In this document: positions 43,494-58,400 of the stretch, piece after piece
Layout: each line of letters starts with the position of its first letter
How positions within the stretch are numbered: the first letter of the stretch is position 1
Notes under the pieces: generated by a model
Told to the model about the DNA's origin: nothing
Seen by the model: the letters and a program-made list of their open reading frames with translations, nothing else
The model's database searches: none
Program-made: the position numbers and the translations under genes
Assembly (NCBI RefSeq): GCF_028009165.1
Contig: NC_079242.1
Coordinates: 3,906,001-3,970,000, forward strand
DNA length: 64,000 nucleotides
Reading direction: 5' to 3'
DNA from: Akanthomyces muscarius
Taxonomy: Eukaryota > Ascomycota > Sordariomycetes > Hypocreales > Cordycipitaceae

Positions 43494-46400
43494 GCACCAC
43501 AAGAGTTTCTTTGTCTGTCGACTTGGCTCATTTTCTCTCCCTGGCGTCGGAATTCCTTCTATTATTTGTTTTTTTCCTTTTCGCGACACGAGAGAGTGTG
43601 TATGCGGAGAAACTCGCAGGCTCCCTCGCCTGCTGTTGTACTTTGATCCGATTTCTACACTTTGAACCCGGACAATAGGGCGCACGATTTTTGGGTTCAT
43701 GTTTCCAGCATACTTTTGCTTCTGTTTGGGATCTCGCAGGCGTTACATGTGTCGATTACAATGATAATACAGAGTAAAACTAATAACAGCATTTTTAGCA
43801 AACGTATAATCTTGCTCTACCTCCTATTTGGTTGGCCTCACATCTTTTTGTTTACAATTTAGAGACACAATATACCGGTTTAAGCCGGCAAATGATGCTG
43901 CATTCACCTTTTCAGGGATGAATTACTATGTTACTTTTTATTTTCCATGTTTTGATCGACACCAATATCGACTCTTTTCTCTATTGACTTCGTGTTTCGT
44001 GTTGTTGAGTTCACCCACAAGCTTTGCAGTTGTCATCGGGTGTCGCGCATCTTTCTATGCTTCTGAACAAGCCGATAAGGCAACAGCATGCTCTAAAATA
44101 AGCGCATTATGTTGGTCCAAGTATACAAGTAGAAAAGTCTTCTTGGGGCGCTACAACCAAGTCAGCAAAGCTCATTGTTCAGTCAATGAAGCCAAATTTG
44201 GCCCGAAAAATACAACATCGTACATACCACAATGGTCCATAATGAGATGGTATCGTCGAATATATGACGGAAGACGTAATATCACGCATAGTATCTGAGT
44301 CTCCTCGTATATCCACAGAATAACTGGCAAAGATGCCACCACCACGCCCCTTCAGCCCGTATCTGTCAGTCACACTGCACACACTACAAACGCTTTCCGG
44401 AAAGCCACCGAATATGTGGACGAACCGCTCTGATATCACGAGCAAATATACCCAGAGGGCGTAATGATTCCAGCAAAGAAACAGAGACATGCCAAAATAC
44501 CCCTCGGCCCGGGCGGCCGTGGATCACGAGGCCTTGTGTTGCCAGCGCAGGAGACAGACACGACAAAAACTCGGACAAGGAGACGTTTTATTCTGGGGCT
44601 TCAGAAATCAAATTTCAGTCTGCAGCATTTCAGTAAACGAGCAGCTAAAGACGCCACACCCGGTTCTACTCTGCACATCTGCCCCAAACTACCGCGAAGA
44701 TGGCGCAGGTGACTGAACTCCTGCAGGCAGTTGCGTCATTGCCCCCCCTCTTCCCAGCTTCACCCCCATCTAGGCGTAGCCAGAGCATGGGAGTTCTATT
44801 CAGCAGTCGCTTTGAGATTGTGTTTTTACAGCTGGTATAAGGTTTGGGAACATTTAACCCACATTCTACGTGAGCCTCCGGTGGTCCATTTACGCCAAGC
44901 TCAAGGCAGCTGCGTCCACCGTTGCATGCGCATCCCCCACGCTGCGAGATATGAAGCATACAGGTTACAAAGCATCGAAGTCGTGACTCTGCAGTACTCT
45001 CACAAAGTCTGGGGTACATGCATCATGGTTCAAAGATTTTGGTGTTCCTCTACTACGGTGTTGAGGTACAGCGTCTCCGTGTACTTGGTAAATTGGTCAT
45101 GTGCAGTGACAAGATACCACCAATCTTTTTTTCTTCAAAACTTCTCCGACGAGCCCGATAAAGGTGAAAAGACTGGGGAGAGACAGCCGTGGAATGACAG
45201 AGAGCAGCTACAGTAGACTTTGTGCCCTCCCCTCGCTCATCCGGTCTCTCGGTACCGTGATCCCATCCAATGCAACGTCTGCGGGCAAGCAGGCACAGAA
45301 AAAGCCAAGCCTGTTCCCACAGCCTCGTGCGTAGGAGAGACATCTCCCTGCAGAAGTGATTTCTTCTCTCCTGACCAAAATGATTTGTTCTCGAGGAAAG
45401 GGATGCAGTGCAGAAAATGAGGTGGAGGCACCAACACGTCGTGTCGCAGAAGGGGATCTGCAGCGGGCATTACTGCTACACAAAAAAGGAAATATACATC
45501 TACACACACGGGCGCGCACTGGGGGCGTGTCAAGACCAGAGAAGACAAAGAAGCAAAGCCCGACGAGAACAATCGTCGTGGCCATGTGCCAAGGTCACGA
45601 CGACAACCCACCTCCCCCCCAACCCTTGTCCTGTTCGCCAACTATCCATATTTTGCTTCCATTTTCACCATTTTGACTATATACGCAGCCCGCTTTAGGT
45701 ATCTAATAAACAGGAGAAAGAACCTTTGTCCCCCTGTCTGCCCCTCGCTGTACTCGCTTATTATTCTTTTGCCGCATCTCTCACGGGGGGGCCGGGCATA
45801 GGCCACCGACCGGCGGTCGGCCAAAAAAATCATAATCTGGGTTAGCTTCACCGTTGATGATGTCGGCTTACATACAGAGCAAAGATCAAACCCGCCCCTA
45901 GCTCCATCTCACATCACACCGCGCGCCCGCGATAGATTGCCCGTCAGCGAGCGGGAAGGAAAGCGGCATGGTAGGCCGTGTCATCGTCACCCGGTAGGCT
46001 GGGAAGCGGATAGGAGGTTCGAGGGACAAAAAAGAAAACGCAAGGCTGCATGTCTCATTTGTCGGGTCAGCACCACGGTCCTAAATCTGCCTCTCTCGGT
46101 TTGGTTTTCCTGTGATGATAAAACTCGTCACCGCACCCCTCCCCTTTCCCCCCAGCCACCCTATTTGTACTTGTACCGGCGCTATCCGTACCTCCGTACC
46201 TTGTACTCCGTGTGGATAGTTATAACTGATATTCTTAAAACAGGTGGCGCTACGGATACTGGTAAAGTAAGCATTTGCGCCTGCTTTATACGATTACAGG
46301 AACTTGCTCCCTCTTCTTCATGCTCAGCGCAGAGCTGGTGCACTTTCAATACCGACTCTAGACTTGGCTCTGAAGTTTTGCCTGGCCTGCATAATTATGT

Positions 46401-49400
46401 CTCCTTGGAGTATATTGATGTGCAAACCGTACCGGTTTTTAGTGCCCTGGACTCGCTAGTTTGGCTCCAGAAGCGTACATTTCTGCAAGGAGCTCGGTTC
46501 GGCTTTCGCCATTGTAACTGCGACCAGGGTTCTTTGCCGTAGGGCCATCGAAGTCGCAATTTTTGTGGCATTTCTTTTCTTTACGGACTTTTGAGAAGCA
46601 TGTCCACCAATTCTTCTGGCTGAGGTGACACAAATTATGCCTCATTTTCTTCGACATTAACACCTTCACGTATTTTCGTAGCATGAATAGTATATCCCAA
46701 GAGTAAGCTGCTGAAACGTCGGTATGCAAAGGACCAAGTGAAAGAGGATTATACATGTTTTCTGCTTGCCCTTGTGCAGAGGATTATCTGCCTCGGCGGC
46801 CGGATCGAGCTATTGCCCCGATTTATTCTGGAGAGGCACCCACGCCACCACGGCACCTGCGTGATAGATTCGGAGCATTGCTCTGTGATTTGATTTGATT
46901 TTTTTTTGTCTAATTCGAGCAGATGCCTCTAGTAAGCGGGAAAGGCAGGGGCAAGCGCCGTCAGAGCAGAATTTTGCTCGTGTGCGGCGCAGAGGCCAGT
47001 GGACTGCTCGTGTACATGCCGTCCAAGTATCTTTTTCTATCGCTGCCCCTGTGGCTGGAAAGGGGAAAGAAGAATGACAGGGATTGGCCTAGCGATACCG
47101 TTACTTTCATGTACGGATACGTTGACGCAAAGAAGAATTGCAGAATGAGCCACTACTCCCCGGAACAAACCGGCGCGATGTCGAGGTCCCCGGAAACAAG
47201 CCAAGGACATAACGAATGAATGTGCTCCTGTTGCGTCTTACTCGTCGGCCAACATACGTATGCCAACGCGTACATTCAGAACTTTACAGTGCTTACAACC
47301 CCCTCCCTGGTGTGCGCCCGACGTCCGCATCCTGAGTGCAAAATGTATTGTGGTGCGTGCCAAGGGCCCCCCTCCTCGCCACACCGAGCAATGCAGTCGA
47401 CCCTCCCCCGAGGTTGCAGAGTGGAGCGCGTGCTAATGTCTCGCTTTCTGTTTTGCCGTGGTCGTGGGGACCTTGTCCTCGCTCATCACAAGCAGAGCTA
47501 GTTCTGCAGGCTAGGGTGAGAAGGAGGGGGAAGGCCACCTGAAGCAATCCGTCTTTTTTTATTTCCCTTCCTGCAGCTCTTTTTAGTCAACAAGTGAGGG
47601 AGGGGAGTACAAAGATCCCAACATGGGTGTGAGAATAAAGTATGTGATTACAGTGGATAGATGAGAAGTTCAATAGAGTCTAGCGGTGTATACAAGTTGC
47701 AGCAGTGGTAGTCGCTATTATTCATGGCCTGGAAACAGGAGCTGTCGAGTTGTGCCGATACTGCAAGCCGGAGGAACTTGTGCAGCTACGGAAGAATTGC
47801 AAGCTAGACTATTGCGATGACTAGTGTCTATAATAAGCTAATAATAGAGCATCGAGAATCACACATTCCTCTCGAGTCAGGGAACAAGCCCTTTGCGGCA
47901 GACCGCAGCCACAGACTCGACACTACCCCTCGCTGGACTAAAAAAACGAAAGCCGCTAATAAACGGTGGTTTATTACGTACACAAGTCCAACGACAGGCT
48001 CCGCGTTGAAGACACCAAGTCAAGCGTGTTTCCCCTGGTGTCGCTATTCTGTGAGTTGCGCTATAAATCCCCGAGGACTTAATGAGACCTGTACTTAGTC
48101 GCCGACCTGATCAAGCAGGACAGCGAAAATACAAACAGGCCAAGCAAGCAGAAGAAAAAAATCACCAATAAGAAAGTTCGGTGCAGACCTGTCAAGAAGA
48201 TCAGCGCGGACGCCATGTTAGAAAAATGAATTATTCTCCGGCCACCAATATCAATAGAGTTTACTAGTCGCTGCGGGTTTTGGACGACTTCCCGATCTAA
48301 AAACGTTGACGCCTCCGAATCGACCAAAATACCTGCCTTGGATTTTTTCTCATTTGTCTGGTTTCTCCTCTTCTTTCAGTAACGGGTGTTTCACAGTGAT
48401 CGTTCCGGGATCCGGTGGCAAGCCCATACTCCGGGCACATCCCCCAGAAAAGGAGCAACTCCGCCTCTAAATGCCAAGCAGGTTTTGGCGATACAACGGT
48501 GTAGGTTTCGGTCTTGCTCATTTGCTCCTGTTCCTACGCTAAGCAGGACCTTTTTCTTTTTTTTGGCACGCAAGCACGTTCCAAGTTGTGCTCACTCTGT
48601 TTCTTGTCATGACCTGATTTAGTTAATCTATTTCTTGCTTTCTTTCCTCCCCGCAGCTTGTCCTTTTCTGGTCCCGTTTAGCTCTCGGAGCTCCGTTTCC
48701 AGTTTCAGATCTAGCCTGTTCCTGTCCCACCGTTGGGCAGGGAAGAAAAGAACTCTATTCGCAACAAAAACCAGCCGAGTATACCCTCATAACTTTTCTT
48801 CCTTCCGGCTTTGGACATGTATACCCCGTAGTACAATTTCGGTGGACGCCGGCCAGGGCGCGAAACCCTGTCCTGCCTTTCGTTTTCCCTCGGTCGGCCA
48901 CACCCCTCCTCCCCTAGTAATTGTAGTCTGCCTTGGCATCTAGGATCAAGCCATCTATCTATTTCTTGTGCCCGGCCGCGCCACCCGCCCACATCTGAAG
49001 TTTCCGTTCGGCCCGTTACTCAAGTTTAAAAAGCGACTAGGAAGAGCAAACGTGAAGTTTACTGCCAAAGGATGAACAGCGAGTTTTGCTCCTTTCTCGT
49101 ATATGGTATGGACATTAGGATTTATTTGCCACCGCCGTAAGCTGCTTCGTATTTGAGGAAAAACGGCAGCCAGCAACAAGAAAGGAATGATCCACTGCCA
49201 AGCAATGCTTCCCGGCATGCATTCAGAAACCCTGGGCTAAAGACGGTTCATCTACTACCCGCGCGAACTGACACTGTTCAAGCAAAGCTTGTTGTGGTCT
49301 GTAGCTGCGATACATGTGTACCTGAGCAGGGGACTTTTTACCGAGTTTGGGTGCAAAGGTGAGGCTAGAGTCTGTCCTCTGCATTCGGTCGAGAAGAACG

Positions 49401-52400
49401 ACTTGCATCGCACTGTCTTGTTCATTTTTAGAGGAAATTTAGCCTGAATTACCTGTCTCATGCCATTCTCTGTCTATAATACATATGAGGCTCAGAAATG
49501 AGCCAAGGCCGATTTGGTTGCTGCAAGCACATGCCCCTGGAACGACCCTGCCCTGCAAGCCAAGCACTCTGCTGCGACTACCAGTAGGACAACCCAACTC
49601 TCTTCTGAATCTGCTGCATCTCATGAGATGGATATCCTGTTCAAAGTAGTCACAGATTTTCTGTAAAGAGAAGTTGACACGCGATCCCGCTATTGACAAA
49701 GACACTGGTACCGTTGCAATATGCAGCTCGCTCCTACTCCACGCCAGAGTTCGAAAAATGGACACAGATATCCTGCGGGCTATATGCCGTACTACCGCAG
49801 CAATATCACCAAGCAGGGAAAATCAACCCCCCACCAAGCTCGGGCAACCTATCACGAGTTGAGTGAATGGCATGTTCCCCGTGCACTAGAGTAGTCGGCG
49901 CTTCGTCTTCGTCCGCGTGGTGAAACGAGAGGGGTGTGGCGAGTTGTTCGACGACCTTTCGCATGCTACCAGCCATATTCTCAGTGTTTTCTTCTACAAG
50001 AATAGTGGCGATGTATTATCCGTAAAAGCTTCATGCAAACGGCGGCTTTCACAACTGGATATGGGTAGTCTATTTGCTACGCCAACAAGCCTGGCCTTTT
50101 TTTTAGTGCAGCTCTCGTGTCTCAGTCGATTTTTCCGCCGCGGAAGAGGCAGCTTATTCGCCACATTCAACGCACACCCACATGCTTCCATCAGACTATC
50201 CACGCCCGTATTAGAGGGCGCTGCTATTGTCATGGTACGGCGAGGTGGTGGTGGTGTGTTGTTTGCGCAGTCTAGCTTCGCCCAATCATGTGTGGTGTGT
50301 GCGCCAGGCCAGCCACACACGTAATTTGGCCCGTCTGGGCGCAGACATTGTGAAGCACGTTTCTATGCTATGACAAGGGCGAAAACTTTAATGAACGAAT
50401 GAGCAATCTGTTGCACGAGAGCATCTGACTGAAATAGCCCGCCAACGATCAACAAATACGAGAAAAGGCAGCGGGCGAGATCTGGTGGCGGCGACAATCT
50501 GTAGCTCAGAGTGGTGTGGGACGCATTGACAGCGATCGACGATGGCAGCCCTGCTGGTGAGTCTGTCTCACTACCCGAAAGATGAGCCGTCTTTTGATAT
50601 CAAGAACCAAAGAGGGGTACCGAGCCTGAATTTGCCGTGCTTCAGGACGACACTTGTCTCTATTTTCTCAACCGCATAGCTATCCCTAGTCAGCTGGCGT
50701 TTCAATATCCTCTTATTGCTAGTCGATGGCCTAAACACTGGCGCGGACCCTCTTTCATATAGGTGTTAGACAACTAAAAAGCACCGGCCACAAGGGGGGA
50801 AAAGATGAGGAAGGTGTACAGTTTGGTCATCTTTCATCCTTGCAACCTGCTGGACCAAGGCTCAAAGGTATTGGTGCTAGGCTCACGCTGCGAAAAACAG
50901 ACACAGCTCTAATATGAAAAAGCCAAGCCCCTTGCACGCTCGGATATAGCCGAAATGAGCGCATAACAAAACGAAGGAGAAAGGACTAGCTTCCTTTGCG
51001 CAATCTATCTACGTATTTGCAAAACTGTTCACTCACAAGGTGAAATACAGCGAGCTGGGAAGGAACTAGTGCCAACTGGACAGGCAGTGCCATAAAAGCA
51101 CCATCATGTCGATTGAATCAGACTTCGTCAAATAGAAGCTGATTCTGTGTTGCTCTGGTGCTCTGTGACTCATCTTCTTCTTGGAATGCTATAGGCTCTC
51201 TCTATTTTGCTGTTGCTTACTTAAGAGCTCTTCGAAAACACAAATATCTTCCATAGCGTCGACCATACGAACTAAATGTTTACAGACTGACAATTGTGAA
51301 GCAGCTTGAACAGGTCTGATGATAGCGATCTAATACTGCTGTGTATCAGATTGAGGATATGCTGTCTTGTCTCCCGCTTTAGCACAGAGCATGGTATATT
51401 GCCACATATTAATGCTACGCTGTTCTTGGACCTCGCAACACTGGGAGCTCAACTCGCGTTTTTCAACTGTGGTATGCGCAACGGTCAAATAGCAACGTTT
51501 TTTTGCGTCGTGTCTAAAGAGTTGCATAACCTCTATTGCCATACGGACAGCTACGCTCTTTTCTCAGCCATTCGAAAAGGTTCATTGCGCCTCTCGCAAT
51601 CTGTGTGTGCAGTTTCCAAGCCCCAGTAACGGTGCATTGACGGGAGCAAAAGTACTGTACTGTACCTGTCCAGAGTGCTTGGCATGACTACCTACCTACT
51701 TACGCACGTTCATTTCGTGGGGGTGTCTCAAAGATATGCCCAGCATCTTCCTTCTCCGGCACGCATCTGTGCTCTGTCTCCTGTCCAGTCACCGCATCTC
51801 CCTTGAGCTTTCATGCCCCATGGGTCATGCTATGATACCCCACGCCGATATTTTGTTATGAAGACAGGGGCAAAACAAATGTGAAAAGCCCCGACATGTG
51901 AATACAAGATTGGACATGTAACACAGCGCAATGCAGGACGTGGTTTCTATGACGCGCTACACTATGGAACTCTCAATGCCCTTCCCTTTGTTCCGAAAAA
52001 AGGGTTGCACCTGCTCTCTGGGAAAGGGCTTCCACTGGATTGGGAATTTGAATTCCGGACTTCGGTGTCTGATCGTTAGATCTACACACAGACACCACCA
52101 CATTGCATCAGAGCAAAGGGTGCTCCGCCCAGCCCACCAGAGCTTTCCTTCTCTTTTGCCGAAGAAGAAGAAAAAGAAGCGAGAGAAACCAGCTTGAATC
52201 AGAGGAATAGAGTTTTTTTTTTTTTTTTTCATCCAGAACGGAAAACAAGCCCAAGCAGCATCGTCAGTGTGGAGCGCCAGACGGGACAGATGTAGTGACG
52301 TTACCTTGAGGAGGGTCTATGTCTAAGTTAGGCTTGCACAGTCGTAGAGATCCAGAGGCGTGCCGAGAAAAAAAGCGCAGGAAGAAATCTCTCAGGCGTT

Positions 52401-55400
52401 TTCCATCCCCCTCCTCCGCGATCCTGGTTCACGGCCCAAGGGCCGAAATGTGACCGACCCTGAATCCTCCTGACCCAGCATGACACCTTTTAACTTGTTA
52501 GTGTCTGCTTAGCGTCCGCATAGCTACCAGCGCCAATACTGCCTCTCCGTGTCCAAACTGTTGAGCGACTCAGTCGAAACCTTGCCGGAAGTTGATGTTT
52601 CCACACCTCGCATAACATGGTCAAAAGGGAAATGAAGACTGCAATCCCATTTTCACTTGGCCTCTCTGTGGCCCACGCAAGCCTCATATTGATTTGTGCC
52701 TGTTACCCCCTTTGTGTTGCACAGGCCATCGCTGAAATGATGTAGACAATCTTCTTTGGGCATGTGGCCCGGCATTGCGCGCTATTAGCCTATAGCATGC
52801 TTAGTTTTACACGCCACTTCCTGCAGCAATCAAGTCTACAAGCTAGCGAGGTTGTCCTGGACTCGCTCCCCCGCCCCGGGGCAGGGCCTCAAGAAATTGC
52901 CTATTTTAGTCGGTCGATTAAACCGTGGCGGAAGAACAGAGATAAACTTGCCTAATGCTGCCTGATCTACGGACCACCCAACCGTCGCCTCGGTATCAAG
53001 AAATGGGGGCCTTCTTGGCCGACGTCTGAGAGCCAAACGGACCATCATCGTTCTAACATCTACTCAGTACGGGCAGAGGGGAGCAAAGCCGCCACGAGTT
53101 GACATGCTGTATGGGTGTGATCGCCGGAATTCACTCCCTTCCTGTGCCGCTAGACCCCGTTCCCCGCGCGCACCGTTGCTTGCGCCACAAGCAAGCCATG
53201 TTCTGATTAGTGCGTAAAACGGGTCAAGCCATGCTGTAAATGACGAGAATGTCACAGGCAAACAAAGCAACGCCCTACAGGGCCATCTAAAACCCGACGG
53301 GCTCGTACATATGGGCCAGAAGAAGCAGCTGCGTTTTTTGTGCACTTCCTCAACGGTACTGGCTTCCCTGGAATGAAATGGCCTAGACAACAAACGCCTT
53401 TTGCCCTGGTTTACTAGTACCCAGTGGCTAAGAAAGCCCATGGCAAACAGTGGAATAGCTGCTCGCACGACCCGCCCACCCAAAGCGTGGTAACTTGTTT
53501 TGCGACCTCTGGGAATAAACAATCTCGAGAAAAAGGTGAATTTGAGTCGCTTCTTGGCATTCGTCGCAACCATCATGTGCGTAAGTGCCGATCTATTGAC
53601 CCCTGGTTAGAGTTTCCTGACCCCTTTCCGAGAGAATGTGAATTGGGTTGAACTGTATTTGAGACCACTCGGCGCTGTCTTCGACTCGCTGAAATTCGAG
53701 GTTAGACCTGTCACGGCACACGGCTAAGCGCTGACGATGTCAACCGTTGAAGCTCTCGGTGTGTCTCGGAACTTTCTTCTTGCGCTGCACACCAACTTGC
53801 TATCTTCCGCTTGCCACACAGACAAATGAGCGTGAGCCTTGAGGACCCTCCACCCTAGCGGCACTTACGCTAGTAAACTTGCCATGGTCCACAGGGGTGC
53901 TCTGTCCAGGATGCGGGGACTGATTGGCCGAAGGAAGAGAGACGCGCCACAAAGGATGACTGTAGATGGTTAGATTGTTCCACAGCGCCTTGCCTGCAGC
54001 AGTAGATGATAATCAACACACCAAAATTGCAAGACCAAAGGTCTGTGCGAAGAGAGGTGCGATCGTGCACTGGGAGGGCACAGTAGCCAGAGTCCCCTAG
54101 TATGGCAAGAAGCATGTTGGGGGGTTACACCCATCTCCAGTGCTACAGTGCTACCAGAGACCGCCGGGCTAAGCGTTTGGGGGGGGCATCTGGTCTTGAG
54201 TGATTCCGATGCGAGCATCGAGGGCACACAGTAGCGACACTAGATGATTTGACCTGGGCTGTCACCTCCGCAACGACTCTGGCATGGCGAATGTCCACGT
54301 ACTGCCTCTCGGATGTGGATATCGAGCAGCACCGTAGATCGTCTTGCACTGGGTGTCTGGCCTGAAACGAATGTGTCACAACAGCGAAGCACAGAAAAAG
54401 CACGGTAATGAGATAATGCGTTTCCGCTGTGATGAGGGCCAGGATTTATCTGAGAGAAAACGAACATTGGCGTCGGATGTTCCTTACAGCTGCCATGTAA
54501 GGAAGCCTGGCTGCCGGATTTCCAGAGACGCTCAAGACTCTGTAGTATCTGCTAGTTACTACTGTATATTTTTTTTGAGGCGCCGAGGTATCAGATACGA
54601 GAAAGAGCATGCAAGCCATACGCCCGTGTGAAGGATGATGGGCAAAGACAGCAACAGTATCTGAAGAAACTGGTCACGTTGATGAGCGGAACAGGAAGGA
54701 GCTTCCTTTCCAATTTGTCAAATTAGGCGGCTTGATGTGAGCGGGCGTCATTCTGAAAGGAGAGTAGCCTTCAGCGGTGACGGCTAAATTTAGTGCACCT
54801 TGTGGTTGGTGCCTTTCTAGGCCTTGCCGGAACCGTCGATAGAGTTCTGTTAGTTCGAAGGCCTTCTGGCAGTAACATAGCGGTTGTGAACAAGCATGCA
54901 GCGCTCTGAACGCTCCAGGGAGCCAAAGGGAGGAAAAAACGTGCTGAGGACCGAGCCGGTGCGACAAGAATAGCACATGTGGTGAGCGACCTAATGAATA
55001 TTTTTTTGTTTGAGGGCCATTCTTTTTTCGATGAATCACGTAGTATCGTATCTAGCCGTTCTATTAGTCGGCCCTATCGTCTGGTGAGCAATGCTTAGGG
55101 TTTGTCGGGTAGGACACGCTGTTGATCTCGACGACGACGCAGGAGGATTTGGCTGATGGTGCACCCTGGTCAGTCGGCTTGGAACGCTGGTTGACAGGTG
55201 GGAGGAGTAGACAGATAGTGTGCAGTAAGATCTCACAGAGGGCAAATACGCCGATCACCCCCTGGTGGTTACATCGCAGAGGGTACCAATTACAGTGCCA
55301 CCCCTCCCTGGAAAGCAACTGCCGTTCAAAGGTAGTATTGGTGGTAACTGTGGCGCCCCCAAAGACGATTTCTTGCTGTGAGGTAGCATAGAATCGTTGA

Positions 55401-58400
55401 GATCGAAGTCCCAAGCACCTGGGGTGCATCCTGCCGCATGAGTAATGTCCGGGTGGCAGACAGATGCCAAAGCCTCAAACCCAACAACAGAGAAGTGGTG
55501 ACGATGCAGACTGAGGGATTTTTGCGGTATTTTCCACGGCCGAAGTGCGCAGCGTCGGCCGCTGCGGAAACGATGCTCCCTGAGCGGACGCGCACTGAAT
55601 CGACAGCAGCAAGCAGCCTGGAAGCGGGTGACCTGGCGGAAAGACAGGAGAACAGATCAGGACGGCGACCGTTCCGGATGCTACAGTGGGGAGGTCCCTC
55701 TGCCGCGGTGTGTCGATTGGTGGTCTCGGAGACTCGACTCCAGTCCCCAGGCCCGGGCAGAAGGACGACCCCTTCGCCCAAAAGTGCGGATGGCGCCTTC
55801 ATCGGCCACAAGGACGGGGCTCTTTTGCTAGCGCGCTAGTTGTTCCCTACCAGTACAATTTCGTCGTCGTGCCCCTCCTCCCCACCGGAGGTTGCGGTGC
55901 CCAGCTTCGTCACCGTAATGCTAGCAGATTGGATTGGCTGCACGGATCAGAACGCTGAACGTGCCTTGGCTAGCGGCAGTAATGGGGAGGGACGACTTAC
56001 TAGGCTTACGGATACATGACCGGAGATGGCTAGCTCTATGGCAAAATTAGGCGAGAAATGAGCATGAGAGCATGTGCGAAGAGCGCAGCCCGGAGCTGGT
56101 CGACGGAACACGCACAAACGCAGTCCTCATGCCACAACGGTGATGGTGATGATGGATGTGAGAGGAGGGAGGGAGCAGGTGGCACTGTGACAGGGCTGTG
56201 GCTTGGGCCGGCGAAGGCGTTTGGGGTAACTAGATGCAAGTACCAGCAAGCAGGTGCGCCCCGGAGCTACTAAGTTAGGACGGCCAGGTAGCAGCTCCGG
56301 ATTTACCATTGACAGTAGCGCTCCTTTAGAGCAGGTGGTGTGCTGCAGGTTTTTCCAATTCTTCTTATTCTTCCTTTGCTACTGATAGAACCTCGAAAAG
56401 GGCTCGAATACTCCCGACTCGCGGCCAACAAGGAGCTCCGCCGACAATGCTACAGGTCATCGTGCACAATGTGTGGGTAGGCTACGAGGCTACCTACGTA
56501 GTACGATTTCGTCAAAATGGTGTGTGACGCCGCAGCAGGCAGGCCACAAAGCTGGTGGTACAGGGGTCCAGGGGGCTACAGGAGGCCTACAGGGTACCTA
56601 TGTGTCGGACCGCGCCAGATGGGTTTTGTGCCTGCCCACCTGCCTTACAGGGCAGTTGGCAGTGGGAGGGTGGGCGCACAGGCGAAGAGCAAGACGGGGC
56701 TGGGAGTGATCAGTGGTTGTTGAGTGGCTACCTACCTACCCCAGTGGCTTTCGCGACCGCAGCAAGTCAGCTCTCGTCCTAGGCAGGCAGATACTTGGGC
56801 TGCAAGTCCATTCGCCCCCTTGCCCAGTGCAGCGCACCAAGACGCTAAAAGAACGGCGATTTGAGCACTGTCCAGTCAGCGTTGGTGACAGCAAGTTGTG
56901 GCTTGACTAAACGTCAAGCGAGTGCAAGCCACCATCTCCCACAGGAACCCCTCCCCCCCGCCACACAGTTGCTGGCACGCCGTGTCGATGTAGCCGTTGA
57001 ATCCGTGGGCTGCATGTGCCTTGCGCTGCTCTGTCTGGCGAATCCGTCGGTATTTTCTCCTGTGTTCACCGGCACTAGTAAGACTTTGGCATTGGAGGCC
57101 TTCTGGAGCATCACTGGCTTGATGGCGAATGGGGTGACGGTGACCGTGCGGCGCAGACTAAGCTAATCAGCTGCCGGGGCCCTGACATCTCCCATCTCGT
57201 GCTGCGGAAGCCGCAGCGTAAACGGACGAGCATACTTTAGTTTGATGAGAGATTTTCCCATTCGGTGCCGTCTCACTGTGGAGAATGCGGACGCCCAAGT
57301 TACTGCGCGCCGGCGTCATGGGTAGCACCCCGCGACAGCCATCGCTGAGCTGATGCTGGTGGCAGTGTTTGCACGGGGTCGCATGTCGCCAGTTCGTCTC
57401 TTCTACAGTGCTACTCTGCATCTTGTGAGCGTCAAGATAAGGTCATTGCGGCTCTGCTGCTGTTGAGTCCGTGGCAGCGACAGCCGTGGGCGCATTGTGC
57501 TTCAGAGAAGCTTGCAAGCGACACACAGACACGGATTTATCGCCCAGCGAGCATCGAGAACTGCTACCGGAATACCTTGAACGGAATCGCAGTGAGAGTT
57601 ATTAGTGCCACGCCGGCCCCCAAGGGCGATCCCAATAGCGATGGCGGACCGGCTCTCGCCCCTGGTAATGGTGCTAAATCTGTGTGCCTCCAGCAGCAGT
57701 CCCACAGCCAACAGTGCAGACGGAGTACAGTGTCAATGGACCGCTTGCACCGTGCGGCCGCAGGGCATTTGCGCGCTAGCAAAGAACGCTACAAAAGTCC
57801 AGCAGGGCACAGTCAACAGCCTAGGTAGGTACTGAGAGGCCTGCTCGCTGGTGCAGATGCAGATGACTTACCTTTTGGCGGTGCCACCAATGATATAGCT
57901 CATTATTTCAACGCAGACAAGCACTCTTTTATATCCATACTAAGTATCCGTATCGCTCTTGCGCAATTTCTCAGTCAAGTGATGCTCATAAATGCTCTAC
58001 TGTACCGGTAGGCTGGCCCCACGGAACCATGTGGGCCGGAGCAAAATCCTACCGATTCTGGGCTCAGGAGCCCGTCCTTCGCGCAGAGTACTGAGTAGCC
58101 CGCGGTGCTTGAGGTCGGAGCCGAAGAGGTGTCTACAGAACGACTGTTCCCTTGATTCTGTGATTTGCTCATCTGCCATCCAGTCATCTCGTGCTAGTTA
58201 GGGAAGTACCTCGTTGCCTAGATAGCTTGGCCAAATCCTACATGTACGACAGCGTACCTAGACCGACAGTCACTTGCCACAGTGCAATCGAACCTCTGTG
58301 CCACTGTTGTGGCTGAGACCGGCAGCTGTCAACAGTCGTCCTCGCCGGCTCGTGCAAACGCGAGGAAGCATTACAAACAACGGATGTACAATCTACAAAA

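Noticed and set aside
45937..46542. 201-codon plus-strand frame in the 18 kb desert
   Set aside because: No domain, no coding-like amino-acid pattern and no leader; length is within chance for this much sequence.
48079..48327. Small frame with a hydrophobic segment (MASALIFLTGL...)
   Set aside because: A single membrane-like stretch is easily produced by T-rich DNA; no conservation can be judged and the context is non-coding.
53064..53576. 170-codon minus-strand frame in the 18 kb desert
   Set aside because: Cys/Trp/Arg-rich random composition and no recognisable motif.
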